DNA of 64,000 nucleotides from Warburgia ugandensis (lineage: Eukaryota; Streptophyta; Magnoliopsida; Canellales; Canellaceae), in assembly GCA_035236585.1 (NCBI GenBank), contig CP141126.1, positions 14,521,001-14,585,000 on the forward strand. Reading direction: 5' to 3'. The position numbers were made by a program, and so were the translations under genes. The first letter of the stretch is position 1, and every line of letters starts with the position of its first letter. Below, in pieces: positions 38,937 through 50,270 of this stretch. The notes under the pieces were generated by a model. The model was not told where the DNA came from. It saw only the letters and a list, made by a program, of their open reading frames with translations, and ran no database searches.

Positions 38937-39211
38937 ACTGTACTTTTTCCTAATTTTTCTTAACCTCTCCTGACAGCTTTGATCGTATGTTATGGGTTTG
39001 ATGGAGCCGTGCTTCAGATATAATCCGAAAAAAATAAATATATGAGAGCACTAAAAGATAGCATAATTGCGGAAAACTGAAAATTGGTTTAGATATAAGT
39101 CCAAAATAAAGGCCTGTGGCTAACCGTAATTCAGGGTCTGCCCGCTTTTCAAGCAACATACAAGATCCATTCTGCACATGCCACGACCGCAACAATTATT
39201 AATTTCCGCGG

Positions 39212-39895
39212 TCACACTCTTGTCTCTCTCATCTTCTTGTGTACGGCGAAGATGACCCCAGCAACGGCCACGATCACTCCAGAGACCATAATCACCGATT
39301 TAATCGTCTGAGTGGCATCCTTCTTCTTCTTCTTCTCTTTCTCGAATTCCTGTCGATCCTGCAAATTCAAATTAGCAAACAAGATGTTAGCAGCGACTAG
39401 TGAGTAGCGGTGCATCTGGCCACATGGAATAAATCCTAACCATCCGATTAATGCTTCCAATGGGATAATCACAGCATCTTGATCCATATTGTGTCATTGG
39501 GATTCCCTCCCAATGAATGGTCTCTGTTTGATTTTGAAAGGCAGGATTTTAATGAAAATTGAAGGAATTATACGACAGGCATGAATCTTGAATTTTTTAT
39601 TTTTTTCATGCATGGCTCGTAAGAATAATGAAAAAGCAGATATCGAAGGTCAAGATCACCTAAACCACGAGATTTCTGGATGGTTTCCTAGATCAACGGC
39701 GTCGATCGTCATCGCGTTAGTAGATGTACAGAGCAGACGCTTTGAATGAAGAAGGATGCTTCTAGAAAATACCTTGATCTCCTTAGAAGTAGCCATGTTG
39801 TAGGACACCGGATCCACCGGAAAATTTTCTGTTGCATCGCCGGCGTGCAGCTCCCCTTCCGCCGGTGGCACTGCAACATCTTCTTCTTCTGCCAT
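39212..39895 (-). CDS. Small single-pass membrane protein, plant-conserved type
   Basis: Two exons (39773-39895 and 39212-39358, minus strand) encode 89 aa, phase 0 junction. The acidic N-terminal part (MAEEEDVAVPPAEGELHAGD) ends in SYNMATSKEIK. The second exon has a highly charged helix (DRQEFEKEKKKKKDATQTIK), then one hydrophobic segment (SVIMVSGVIVAVAGVIFAV, about residues 62-80) and a short basic tail (HKKMRETRV). It could be a C-terminally anchored protein of an organelle or the ER. I do not recognise a named family and give no function. The clean splice sites, conserved-looking charge pattern and strong promoter signals make it a likely real gene. Confidence 0.75.
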
Positions 39896-40060
39896 CTTTC
39901 TGACCTGAAATTAACGGGATTTCGTCTTCCTTCTTTCGTACTCCTGGAATCAGAAAGCCAAAGGAGAAAATGTCAAACGCAGTTTCGTGCTCTTCTTATA
40001 ATGCTTGGGAAAGGGAAACGGGACACGTGGGAGCTTACCTTGCGATGAGTCCCACGTGTC
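39896..40060 (-). promoter_or_regulatory. Promoter with paired G-boxes in a perfect inverted repeat
   Basis: On the gene strand a TATAAG-type box lies near 39996. Upstream, GACACGTGGGA at 40022-40032 and TCCCACGTGTC at 40050-40060 form a perfect 11-base inverted repeat separated by 17 bases. Each arm contains CACGTG, the G-box core recognised by plant bZIP and bHLH factors (also ABRE-like). Light or ABA control is an inference. Confidence 0.7.
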
Positions 40061-40148
40061 GGAAGCTTCGTCTCTGATCGGTAACGATTTTTTTCTGTTT
40101 TTACAATCATTTTTCTTCGAATTGTCGGAGCAAATCAACTAACAGACT

Positions 40149-40305
40149 AAAGGGCAGCCTGGTCCACAAAGCTCCCGTCTATATGGAGTCGAGGAAAGGG
40201 TGGATTACAGGGCCTAATGCAGACGGCTTATCTTATATTTTGTAAGAAACTATTTCTACTGCTTGAACCCGTAACTTTAAAGTCAAACGATGACGATCCC
40301 CTTCC
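40149..40305 (-). mobile_element. Au-type SINE copy 7
   Basis: Reverse copy with AAAGGGCAGCCTGGTCCACA at the tail end, a diverged TTTTGTAAGAAACTATTTC core and TGCTTGAACCCGTAACTTTA over the B box. The head is truncated near GATCCCCTTCC. A CAACTAAC-like sequence occurs at both sides. Confidence 0.85.
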
Positions 40306-40935
40306 AACTAACTAATAAACTAATCATCGAAATTACGAAGCCATCCTTATTTTGCGGAGAAGGCATTCTCAGCATCATGTGCGCCGTTGATCCATGCATG
40401 AGGAGAACAGTGCGAGCGTCTCCGGCTGATATTGCTGCAGAAAACAAAGTAGACCACCTCGGATTCAGTCAGCTGAGATCCCAAATCGAGGCTGCTATCT
40501 CAGAGTGCCTTTTGGTTCCGGGTATGTATTGATCTACTAGGCCTACAAGATGAACGGTCAGATCGTGATGGTGATCTATGGATCCAACCAATTTGCGTTG
40601 GTCATGTCCGTCTTATTATCTTAAACTAAGATTATTTAATTACACCTTGAAGTCTTAATCATTGTCAAATAATTGATGATTAATGCCTAAGCTTGCTAGG
40701 GATCCGATTAGCAAGACTCGTATAATCCAGTTATGCAGATTTATACGTAGAATAATCCAACAATCAACCATAATCCGATAAAGTGGACTATATAAGCCTT
40801 GTCAAATGGGCCCTAGCAATCGAAATCATGCAAGGAGGTCCCACCTCCACAAATCGAGTGCCGAGAGACTATATTTGGTACTTTTTTTAAAACTAATATA
40901 TATATATATAGCGTGTTAATTTTAGCTATTTGATA

Positions 40936-41059
40936 CAGGTTCAATGAGCAAGAGACATTTGATTGACTAGAAAAAAGTAGAAAATAGAAAAAGTTAGAGG
41001 AAATAACAGTTATAAACTTTTTCTTATCCAATCAAATGTCACCTACAATTTACACCTGC
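40936..41059. mobile_element. Small foldback MITE
   Basis: GACATTTGATTGACTAGAAA (40953 on) is mirrored by the complement of TTTCTTATCCAATCAAATGTC. The outer ends CAGGT...AATG and ACAATTTACACCTG also pair loosely. It is flanked by AT-rich runs. The segment near 41295 (CAGGTGACATTCAATTGGC) looks like one arm of a second copy. Confidence 0.6.
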
Positions 41060-41358
41060 AATTCTTTATTAAATTGCCTATATATATAAAGAAAATAAGA
41101 CTATTGATACTAACAATGTCTATAAAATGTCTAAAATAACTAAAAGACTATATAATAAGCCTCCAATGGCTAGTAATAGTAATGTCCAAGACTTTAAAAG
41201 AGAGATTAAGTCTCTCAAAACAGAGATTGTATGTATATATATATAGTATATGGGAGCAGGTAATTTCAGCAAGGAGTTGTAGGGGTAAAGAGCAGGTGAC
41301 ATTCAATTGGCTTGAAAAAGTTATCTAACTGCCATTAGGACTAGAAATGAACGGGCAT

Positions 41359-41548
41359 AAAAAGGCAAAGGGCAGCTTAGTGCACGAAGCTACCACCTAT
41401 GCGGGGTCAGGGAAGGGGCGGACTACAAGAGTCTATATTACGTAGCCTTACCTTGCATTTTTGCAAGAGGCTATTCCATGCCTTGAATCCATGACTTCAA
41501 GGTCACACAATGACAACTTAACCGTTGTGCCAAGTCTCCTCTTCTTTG
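41359..41548 (-). mobile_element. Au-type SINE copy 8, full length
   Basis: Reverse copy from AAAGGGCAGCTTAGTGCACG to CCAAGTCTCCTCTT. The target-site duplication is GAAATGAACGGGCAT (41344-41358) and GAAATGAACAGGCAT (41549-41563), 14 of 15 matching. Confidence 0.93.
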
Positions 41549-41887
41549 GAAATGAACAGGCATGCAGAAAAGAAAAATGATAAAGCACAGAGAACATATC
41601 TTGGAAAGGTTTCTACTCTAGGAAAGAACTGAACTGGGCAATGTCTTAGTAGTTAATCTGGACGGTCACATTGAATGGGAACAGTTCCACAGAAGGTTAC
41701 TTACATAGAGTACTATGCATGGACCAAGCAGTGTAGATTGCTTCCTCTGTAAAGTGAAATTAGTTATGGAAAGTAATTGGGGGCTTGGGTAATAAAAAAG
41801 CCCAACCTCTCTAACACTTAAAGCAGCTCCACCTCTAGTCTCTATCCAGCGTTGTCAATATGGCACCGAAATCTCAATCTCAAGATT

Positions 41888-42070
41888 AGAAAGGGAGCCT
41901 TGGCGTAATTGTAAAAGTTGTCATCGTGTGACCTTAAAGTCACAGGTTCAAGGCATAGAAATAGCCTCTTGCAAATGCAAGGTAAGGCTGTGTACTTTAG
42001 GCCCTTGTAGTCTGCCCCTTCCCCAGACCCTGCATAGGCAGGACCTTCATGCACTGGGGCTGCCCTTTTT
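41888..42070 (+). mobile_element. Au-type SINE copy 9, full length with perfect 19-base duplication
   Basis: GGGAGCCTTGGCGTAATTGT head, GGTTCAAGGCATAG B box and GGGGCTGCCCTTTTT tail. The 19 bases AAATCTCAATCTCAAGATT occur unchanged at 41869-41887 and 42071-42089. The perfect duplication marks this as one of the younger insertions here. Confidence 0.97.
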
Positions 42071-43595
42071 AAATCTCAATCTCAAGATTGAATAGTGTGA
42101 CCAGAGCAGCACAGAGCCAGAAAGAGAATAAAATGAGAAGAGGAATTTGGTAATGTAGGACTTCTGGCTAAGAAACAGACCATTAACTTTGAGGATATTG
42201 AGTGCTTCTAGACAAACCAATGCTAACTTCTTGCAAGGTGAAGACTGGCATTAGCATCATAGGTTCGATGCACAAAAGAATCCTCACTGCTGCTCTTATT
42301 TCAGATTTCTAGGATGCTCACATTGAGATCTCTTCAAAGTGTCCTGCAGTAGTCAAAATTATTCCAACTGTTTCTTCATTATTATAAGACCAACTTGCTA
42401 GAGGTGCCTATTTGATTCAGCAGACATCTTCTCTGATTAAATCTTTGTCCCAAGGCAACAAAGATGCAGAAGCCTCAACACTAAGCCAGGTTACTTAAAA
42501 ATGTAAAATTTACACATCAGTATCTGCTGCTCCTCAAGCTAAGTTGCATGAAACTATGACTGGTCCCAGTATTTTATTATGTGGACCAAAAGGTGCCACA
42601 TTTCCAATGGACCAAGCATATAAATTCCAACTGAAAGACTTTCTTCTGAAGGATTCTTTGTTTCTGCTTGGCCTCCCAGGTTCGTTTTCACATTTGTTTG
42701 ATAAGGCTATGGCTGAAGCCTATCTTTACACTGAAGACTGTTATAAGTTACCATTTGACCAGTAGTTAGTGTGTCACTTGAGAGGAAATGAGAAAGTAAG
42801 ATGTTTATATACTAGTGTGCATGTGTGCATAATGATGTGTAGCTTTCTGTCATTCTTTATGAATAATAAATTTGTTTACACTTTCACTGTATAGGATATT
42901 TCACCATGCACATTGACACCAGTACTACTCGAGATGACCAACATAGTGGACAGTAGGGTTGGTCCCAACATCCAACACATCCCAAATGTTTTCAGCCCAA
43001 CATTACAGATAGGCTTATCAGTTACGGAAAGTGATCAGTACATGCCTTAGTTGCTACTGAGCCCAAGAGATAATCTATTAGCTTTAGAGAAAACAATGAC
43101 CCATAACTAAGCTTTCTAACTGACAATTTAGAGACCATGTAATAGCTCCCCATAAATCCAAGAATGTCTTCATCTTCAGTCGGTAAAATAGGTCCCAGAG
43201 TACCTGTGGCTTGTTGAACAGTCACAGCATCCACAACAAGTAGAACTATTGGGTTAACCCTTGCTTCACTTCCTTTAACTAGTCCATCATTGCTTTGTCA
43301 ATCTGTACGAAAATGTCTTCAAATTAGTAACAAAGTCTTTGATGATATTGCAGTAAAAACTCGGCTTAATGAAGTAATCAACCAAGCTCAATTGGCTCAA
43401 ACTCAAGTTCCATGAAGTCAGAGTAGAAACTCAGTTCGAATCTGATGATTGCTATTTATGGTCAATTCTGGGTACACCTATGGTCTCTTTTTTTCTAATT
43501 TTGTAGGTCATTCAGAATTCTGACTTTGTCCAGCAAATCTAAACTAAAGTCATCTTAGATCTTCATTAAGAACATGCAAATCTTCAAAAAAGCAT

Positions 43596-44400
43596 GTGTT
43601 GAAGCACACCAAAGACAAGTGTAGAAACCAAAAGGTTTCATGGCACCTGAAATCTTCCTGCAGTTTCCACTTTACTGTGCATTGCTCCAAGGATGGCTGG
43701 TTGGTAATCTCTCTAGGTACTCAAGATTTCAAGTTCTTCCTTAATTCGTTCACAAAGGAAACAATTCAACTTCCAGATTTGAATGATTGAACCTGCTCGA
43801 TTAATGGTGTTGCTTTGCCAGCTTCTCCCACTTCTTCACAGTGCAGAGTCTTTGCCATCTACACATGTCGTGGGGATGAGCCCTGGAACCATGAGACCAT
43901 CCCTGGTTCTGTGCATCTTATTGTTCCCCGGTTTTCATTGATGAGTTCTTATTATACCTTGGGACTGGATGGAAGACTAGCTATTTTTGATCCCGGTTGT
44001 CGTCGTCGGTCAGCTCTTACAAGCCCCACTCCGGATAATGATCTTACGCTCTCAAACCTTCCCCATGGGGAGCTCTTGGAAAATTTCCAAATCTTACTGG
44101 TCAGAATTTTCTGGGGTGTCTGAGGGAGATCTCCGGCGAGTATATATTGGTCGTATGAGAAAATCAATTCGTGTTTTGTGCTTGAATCATCCTCTGTTGG
44201 GCTGCGACGAAATACACACGTTGGGTGTTCGGACACTGTTTATTGGCCCTCTAGCTTGTCTTCCTACCGTGTTTCCTACCAAACGACTGCAAAATATAAC
44301 TTATTTCTCTCAGTTTGCAGAGAGCATCTCCCCCACCAAAGCAGCTAGAATTTGCCTCTGGGTTGAACCCAGTTGGTGTCTAAACCCAATAAAAAAATGA
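43596..44400 (+). pseudogene. DUF295/F-box-like protein, pseudogene fragment
   Basis: The plus strand carries the C-terminal pattern of the plant DUF295 (F-box-associated, beta-propeller-like) family: SKDGWLVISLGTQDFKFFLN, FTKETIQLPDLND, ALPASPTSSQCRVFAIYTCR, YYTLGLDGRLAIFDP, then in another frame MRKSIRVLCLNHP and LGVRTLFIGPLACLPTV. One in-frame TGA (43788) and one frame change near 44040-44080 interrupt it. No F-box domain is found upstream, so it is 5' truncated. Such genes are often tandem-duplicated and lost in plants. The function of the intact family is mostly uncharacterised. Confidence 0.72.
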
Positions 44401-44485
44401 ATAGCTGGAATGGTGACCCTGCAAGGCGTTCCATCAAGTCAAGTGTTTCATTTTTTTTCTTTTTCTAATGGCTTCAATGGCCATA

Positions 44486-44662
44486 GAAGGGAGTCTTGGC
44501 ACAATGGTAGAGTTGTTGTGACCTTGAGGTACCAAATTTAAGATATGGAAACAGCTTCTTGCAAAATGTAACTTAAGACTACATACTATTGACCCTTACA
44601 ATCCGCCCCTTTCTCGGACCCTGTATATGCAGGAGCTTTGTGCAAGGGGGCTACCCTTTTTT
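44486..44662 (+). mobile_element. Au-type SINE copy 10
   Basis: GGGAGTCTTGGCACAATGGT head, a decayed B-box region, CTTCTTGCAAAATGTAACTT core and GGGGGCTACCCTTTTTT tail. It is diverged and sits just downstream of the DUF295 relic. Confidence 0.85.
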
Positions 44663-45786
44663 GTTTACTCCATCGCCTTATGTTTAGAGGCAAACTTATA
44701 CATATGGATTCAAGTTCAGGGCATTGCTCTCCACAGCATCAACTGCAAGAAGAACGGTTCGGATTTAGAAGAGAGTGATTCATATCTGTACGCTTGGCCA
44801 CTCACGTTTTCCGAAGTGAAAATAGGCCTGTATTTGAACTGCAACTAATCTTAGAATAAAGTTTGACTTGGTACGTGATGGCAATTTCGCTTGGACATAC
44901 CACAGACACTGATTGATTACTGACATTTTGAAGAACACATTGATTAATTATTTCTATCCATATATTAGCAATGAGCCCATGCATTCGGACCACCATTACA
45001 TTTAGTGGTATGCGTATCCATAACCATTAAAATTGGAGAGCCGTCAGATTTCCCATGCTAAATGGATATCTCATCCTCATGACATAGTCCATTAAAATCA
45101 ATGGTCTATATTTTTCCAAAAAACCATAAACAAGGCCTCACGAATGAGGGGTCCAGATGCATCCAATCAAGACAATCAGCGTCACAGGGACTAGTGCACA
45201 TCTCCTTATCATTTCCTAAAACTGTAGTTGAAGAAGAGAAAAATAAAGATGAGGCATCCCTCAACGACTTCTAACAACAACCATAACATGCATCAAATTT
45301 CACCGTCCAGATGAAAATTCTTTTCCTGACAGATTTTTCTTCTACAACAGTAAGGGAATACAACCAATATCTACACCAAAAATTTACATATTTTATTCCC
45401 AATCTAGACCGTTTGATTTTATTTTCTTATACTTTGTTCTTTGGTCATACAAAACCTGCTTTCTTTTCACCAGCTATGCATATTATCGGTTTTCACAAGC
45501 AAACTTAGAAACTTCTCAAAATAAATAAAAATAAATAAAGAACCAAATAGGCTAGGCTACCCATGATAGGACGATGACCATGAAACTACTAATAAACTAG
45601 CCTTTGAAATCCTTTCACGTTACTGAATTAAAAATCAAAGTTGTTGTTGGAAACAGGACAAGTACCCATGATGAAAATAAGCATAACTGCCGCTACCGTG
45701 TTCTTTATACACATAGCCAAGAGCCCAGGCTCAACAAGACATCTAAGGGCATATTAGTTTATTTCTCATCACTAGTCCCAGTTATA
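44663..45786. other. Spacer holding the 3' side of the IF1 gene
   Basis: About 1.1 kb of AT-rich DNA. The right end should be the IF1 3' UTR. No other gene or repeat is recognised. Confidence 0.45.
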
Positions 45787-48700
45787 TCAGCCTTTGTGAC
45801 CTTCTTCACCTTCAGGTTTCTGAGAAAGAACAATAACTGAAGTAAGTGACAAGTATTAAACAAGTAAACATTGATGGTAGAAGAATAGCTAAAGGTAAAC
45901 ACAGTTCAATCAGAAATGGTTGACATGGTACATTTTCTGTGAAGACAAAAAAATGGTGTTCATTTGCCACCGTACATTCCTGAGTGCACACACATTAAAA
46001 CTGATAATATTAGATGGTTCATATTTACTGTTCCAGAAGTAAACATTAATAATTAAATTCAAGAACAAGATACATATTAATAAAGAACACTAATGTTTTG
46101 TGCTGATTATAGAAGAAAGAGGACACAATGTTCAATCTTTCATATGTAGCATGGATGATTTTCCTTTGGAACATCATCCACTACAGCTGATGTTTTTCCT
46201 TCTTTCTCTGAAAGTTAAGATAGATTATGTTGCTGATCAGAAAATGACAAAATGGGCAAGAATTTCCCAAGAGGAAGCATCGAATACACCCTTGTTTTCC
46301 AATGATTGGCAGCATCACGGACCATTCTCCAAGCAGAAAAAAAGTTTAACTAACATGCGAACTTGTTGACAAGATGCACCAGCATGCAAGTAGCAGGGCT
46401 ACAAGGAAGAGGACACCATGTAACATTTGCCAGTCACTGTCAACCTAGAAGCTTTCAACCAGACTCGAGGAAATATTTTCATCACTACTCACGGAACCTA
46501 AGAGACTCAGGAAGACTTTCACGCTTTTACTTCATTGTTTCTGCATATCACCATTCACCAAAATACAGTGAAGCCAGGTTTCCCAAAGAATGACCACCAA
46601 GATGCGATTTAATGAAGAGAGATAGTGGTAAAGAGCCAGTATGGTATCTTCTTTAGCTTTGGTTCCTTTCCTAATTTGATGTCAGTACACTTCCAATCAC
46701 AATCTCAGGCTGAAACTCACTATGCACTAGTGTCCACAAAAAGATCAAGTTGGGTGCATAAAACACGATTTTTAAGCACTGAATAGATCACCGGCTTAAT
46801 ATTCTCTGGTTTCTCCGTGCTCAGAAGGAGAGAAGCAAATGGAAAGGCTTTACAAATCAATTAACACCCAACATACTGCAAACCATCCAAGAACCATGCA
46901 CGGGAGGAAGATGTGATAGATGAGATCATCTTTTGTACATAAAATACTTCAATTTGCCAATAAGAATTTCCTGCTGTTCAAGAGATCAAGGGTGTTCCCA
47001 TCAGAGAAAATAGCTAAACTTGAGGTATAAGACCTTCCAAACACCAAGTACCTTGCATGATTTAGGTAGTGAATGGCCAGACAATGGTAACACACCGGAA
47101 GCCTCTAATAGTGTGTTCACATTACTTCAATACTGATACAAGGAAGCCAACCACTTCCAGTTGACAATGACCCATGCTTTCACCCCTGATCAGATTAACA
47201 GGGGAGAGAAAATGAACTCCTCAATTTGAGACAAACAGCACAGCCTTTGCTTCCTGCCTGACAAACTGAAATAAGGATGATAAGAAAAGGATAAATTTGA
47301 AATTCTCAGGCCAAGCTGTTAGACAATCCTGCAGAACAGACAGACATCCCCTGTCTAACATCCTAATAGCAAGAGAAGATAAGCAATCTTGCATTCCTTG
47401 TGATTTCCCTGCCACCTAAACAGAGTGCACCACTTCAACCCCTTTATATCTAAGTGGTATAAGTCTCAAGAATGCAATATCAAACGAAAGATCCTCCTAA
47501 GACCAAACACTGTTGGGGGAATTGCAACTTGTCCTTTAGCTCTTTGACTTTTCAAGACAATTTGTGTCATTTATTGAATGATGCTACTCATATTGGATTA
47601 TATAATGAAAAATGAGAAGAAACTATCAGTCCCTTTTACAAACTGCAGTCAGACAATAAGGGAAGCATCACTGCAAGTTCTCTTTAGTTCACCCAAGCAT
47701 GGAATTGATATTCAAACCATTCAAACCCAATGTCCCAATTCCCAAAACTCCTGAGGAAGCATTATCGCCTTGAAATGATTGGGACCCTCATAGAAATGAA
47801 AGTCTGCAAAGCTTAACGGACTACTTCTTCTGTTGACACTTTTATTTGGTAATCTGTAACCAACTGATGTTCCCCAATCCAAGTGCTGTACTTATATTTT
47901 TGTTGTAGCAATCTTTTGTTCTCTTTGCTATTCCCTCAATCGATCCTCACATCCATGAACTCTCCACTTGATCAATGGCATACAATTTTTCACATTACTG
48001 GCTCTCACAAAGGTATAAGAATATCAATATCCTCAATGGCAAAAGATAATCCTCCAGATGAAACATCCTAGAAAGTTCTTCTACTTTCAGTAAGGAGAGA
48101 TAATTTTCAAATTTAGACACCCCCTAAAAGAGCCTGTTTACCAACAAAAGGAGTGTTACTCTTCCTACCATTGAGGAATATGTTCACTATCTAAGCTAGA
48201 CTAAATAAGAGCAGTTGCAGTGACTCGAGAGATAGAACTATGCAAGATACTGAAGATGTAAGAATACCTACACAAGATGTTGAAATCTTCTACAGTAAAT
48301 TGTAGCCAACTAACGAGGTTAACGAAATGTCGCACTCAGGTTAACCATCTCTTAAAATTTTCTCTGTTTTTGGCTTTCTTTGTAACATAAACCTCATCTC
48401 CTTTGCTCTATCAACCATTAAGCATCTCGAATCCCACTTTGTACATTTGGTTGTTCCTTAAGGAATACCCTTTCTCATTTCAATCATCATCATCATCATC
48501 ATCAAACCCATCTCGAATCCCACTTTGTACATTTGGTTGTTCCTTAAGGAATACCCTTTCTCATTTCAATCATCATCATCAAACCCTTTCCCTTTCTCAT
48601 TTCAATAGGAGCTAAATAAAGAACATAACATAACTCAGTTTTAATATAATATGTACGCATCGGATAGAATATTTACAATAAACAATAACTACCACTTTAA

Positions 48701-50198
48701 GAATATATGAAATGGCCATTGAACACTAACTGAATAACATGAAAGACAAACTTGAGTTTGTTTAAGCAAAAAAGTCCTTTGCATCTCATGTTATTTCATT
48801 TTTACTTGTACTGGCATCATAAAGAACTGACCAGCAAACTGAATAAGAGCAAATGTGATGATATCTTAATTTTTCCTCTATTACTTATGAATTAGAATAT
48901 ATAACTTCCTAAAATTGAGGACAAGGGCTGTGGTTGATATTATACTTCCACAGCCAGAACAACTTGTTTCAGAGAGTGAAATCTATCGAGTGACTGAATT
49001 TGAATAATCCTTCCTCGTTTCACGATTCCCTAGAATTTTTCTATTGTTCATTCACGAATCATCATATATTAAATTCAATCCTTCTGCCAAAAAAGTGAAA
49101 ACTGAGGTATGGAGAACAATTATAATCCAGAGTTTCAAAGAGATGCTTCCAAATACAGAACTCTATCATTATCTACTATCTGGCAACAATATTCTAAAGA
49201 AAGTAACTTTTTAGTATTGAGTCTCTTGACCACCTAAGCAACCTCCTAAGTAACCACTAACAGGAGTCAAGCACAGCTAGGTGGTATTAACCAGTCAAAG
49301 GAGAAACATGAGAAAACAGCCGGCCTGGTATTAGACATATTCCGGATTTCTTTCCTCTAAATCTTAATCTCCTACCGCGCACACATCAGATAATCCAATA
49401 GATTTTCTCCTCCATTGTGTTTATACTTTATATATTCCGTAGTAATGAAGGGATCTAACTAGGTTGCATTTCTTCACCACTGCCTCACTGATGCAAACCC
49501 CCTCAGATGAAGAGCTGCCGAGGCCCCAACTCAATTTGAGAAACAAAGTTATCATCACTTTCAAATACAGATCAAATGGCGGTGTAAAAACATGCATTTT
49601 ACACGGTTGGTTTATTTATCAAGATGACGAACTTCATGTACCATCTTTAACGGTCTCATAAACAGATAAACAAACAATCGCTTTCACAGTAACACCGGAT
49701 ATAGCTCAGATACCAAAAGTCGACTTAGCAGTTCGAAAATCAGTAACAATCAGGAAAATAAAAGAACTGATCCCTACGCAATCAAACATCTACAGAAACG
49801 GCATGAAAGGATAACCAGTTAAGAGTCAAAGAGCATGAAAAAATATATAAACCAGAATTGGATACCTTGTCCGACTTCTCTTTGTCTGCAGCACTTTTCT
49901 GCTTCTCCGCCTTCAGCTTCAGTTTCTCTAACCTCTCCCTCTCCATTTTCTTCAGAAGAAGAAAGACGATCGCGAATCAGAAAACCAAAAAGAAAAAGAT
50001 CGCTAAAATGACAGCTTCGGAGAAAAGAGATCGACTTCAGAAGTACAGAGAAACCTGTATGTAGATGTTCTCAGCTGCTTTTTCTTCCTCGCTCAATACC
50101 CTACCCTTACCATCGCTGAAATAACGAGGAGTCCTTGAAGCACCACCTTCCATGAAACAAGACGCAGAAACTCGCCTGATCACAGATCGCATCGCCAT
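45787..50198 (-). CDS. IF1: Mitochondrial F1F0-ATPase inhibitor factor 1 (IF1)
   Basis: IF1 binds the F1 catalytic sector of mitochondrial ATP synthase and blocks ATP hydrolysis when the membrane potential falls. Exons on the minus strand: 50055-50198, 49866-49949 and, more tentatively, 45787-45819. Total 86 aa. The presequence is MAMRSVIRRVSASCF, basic and without acids, followed by TPRYFSDGKG, a typical cleavage region. The inhibitory segment is GRVLSEEEKAAENIYIQ, then KMERERLEKLKLK, and the tail is a charged coiled-coil-like helix (AEKQKSAADKEKSDK). The last exon reads KPEGEEGHKG and stop, behind a strong TTGTTCTTTCTCAG acceptor; if wrong, the true end lies elsewhere in the 4 kb intron. 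The first intron sits at the same codon and phase as in the paralogue at 33508-36069. A TATAAG box lies near 50255-50262. No break is seen. Confidence 0.82.
48423..48599. repeat. Recent 86-base tandem duplication with variable (ATC)n
   Basis: CATCTCGAATCCCACTTTGT and what follows (48423-48508) is repeated without substitutions at 48509-48585, except that the second copy has three fewer ATC triplets. A third partial copy of CCCTTTCTCATTTCAAT follows. It lies in IF1 intron 2 (45820-49865), which otherwise shows no recognisable element. Confidence 0.93.
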
Positions 50199-50270
50199 TG
50201 CCGTTGTTTTTTCCAGAAGTGGACCGTGAGCAGAAAACCGAAGAGACCTGGCATCTTATAAGGGGAAAAC
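50199..50270 (-). promoter_or_regulatory. IF1 core promoter
   Basis: CTTATAAG (50255-50262), 57-64 bases upstream of the ATG on the gene strand, is a good TATA box candidate. It implies a short 5' UTR of about 30 bases. Confidence 0.55.

Larger units (their letters stand above)
40306..43595. other. Gene-free repeat region
   Basis: Holds a foldback MITE (40936-41059), a related partial copy near 41255-41330, and SINE copies 8 and 9. A 73-codon open frame at 42544-42765 and another at 43022-43234 (minus) match no family I know. No supported gene. Confidence 0.5.

Noticed and set aside
40290-40532. 80-codon open frame next to the small membrane-protein gene
   Set aside because: It starts inside SINE copy 7 and resembles no family, so it is probably chance.
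42544-42765. 73-codon open frame with GPSILLCGPKGATFPMDQ
   Set aside because: It has a respectable length and ordinary composition, but no recognisable family, no splice context and heavy surrounding repeats. Left unannotated.
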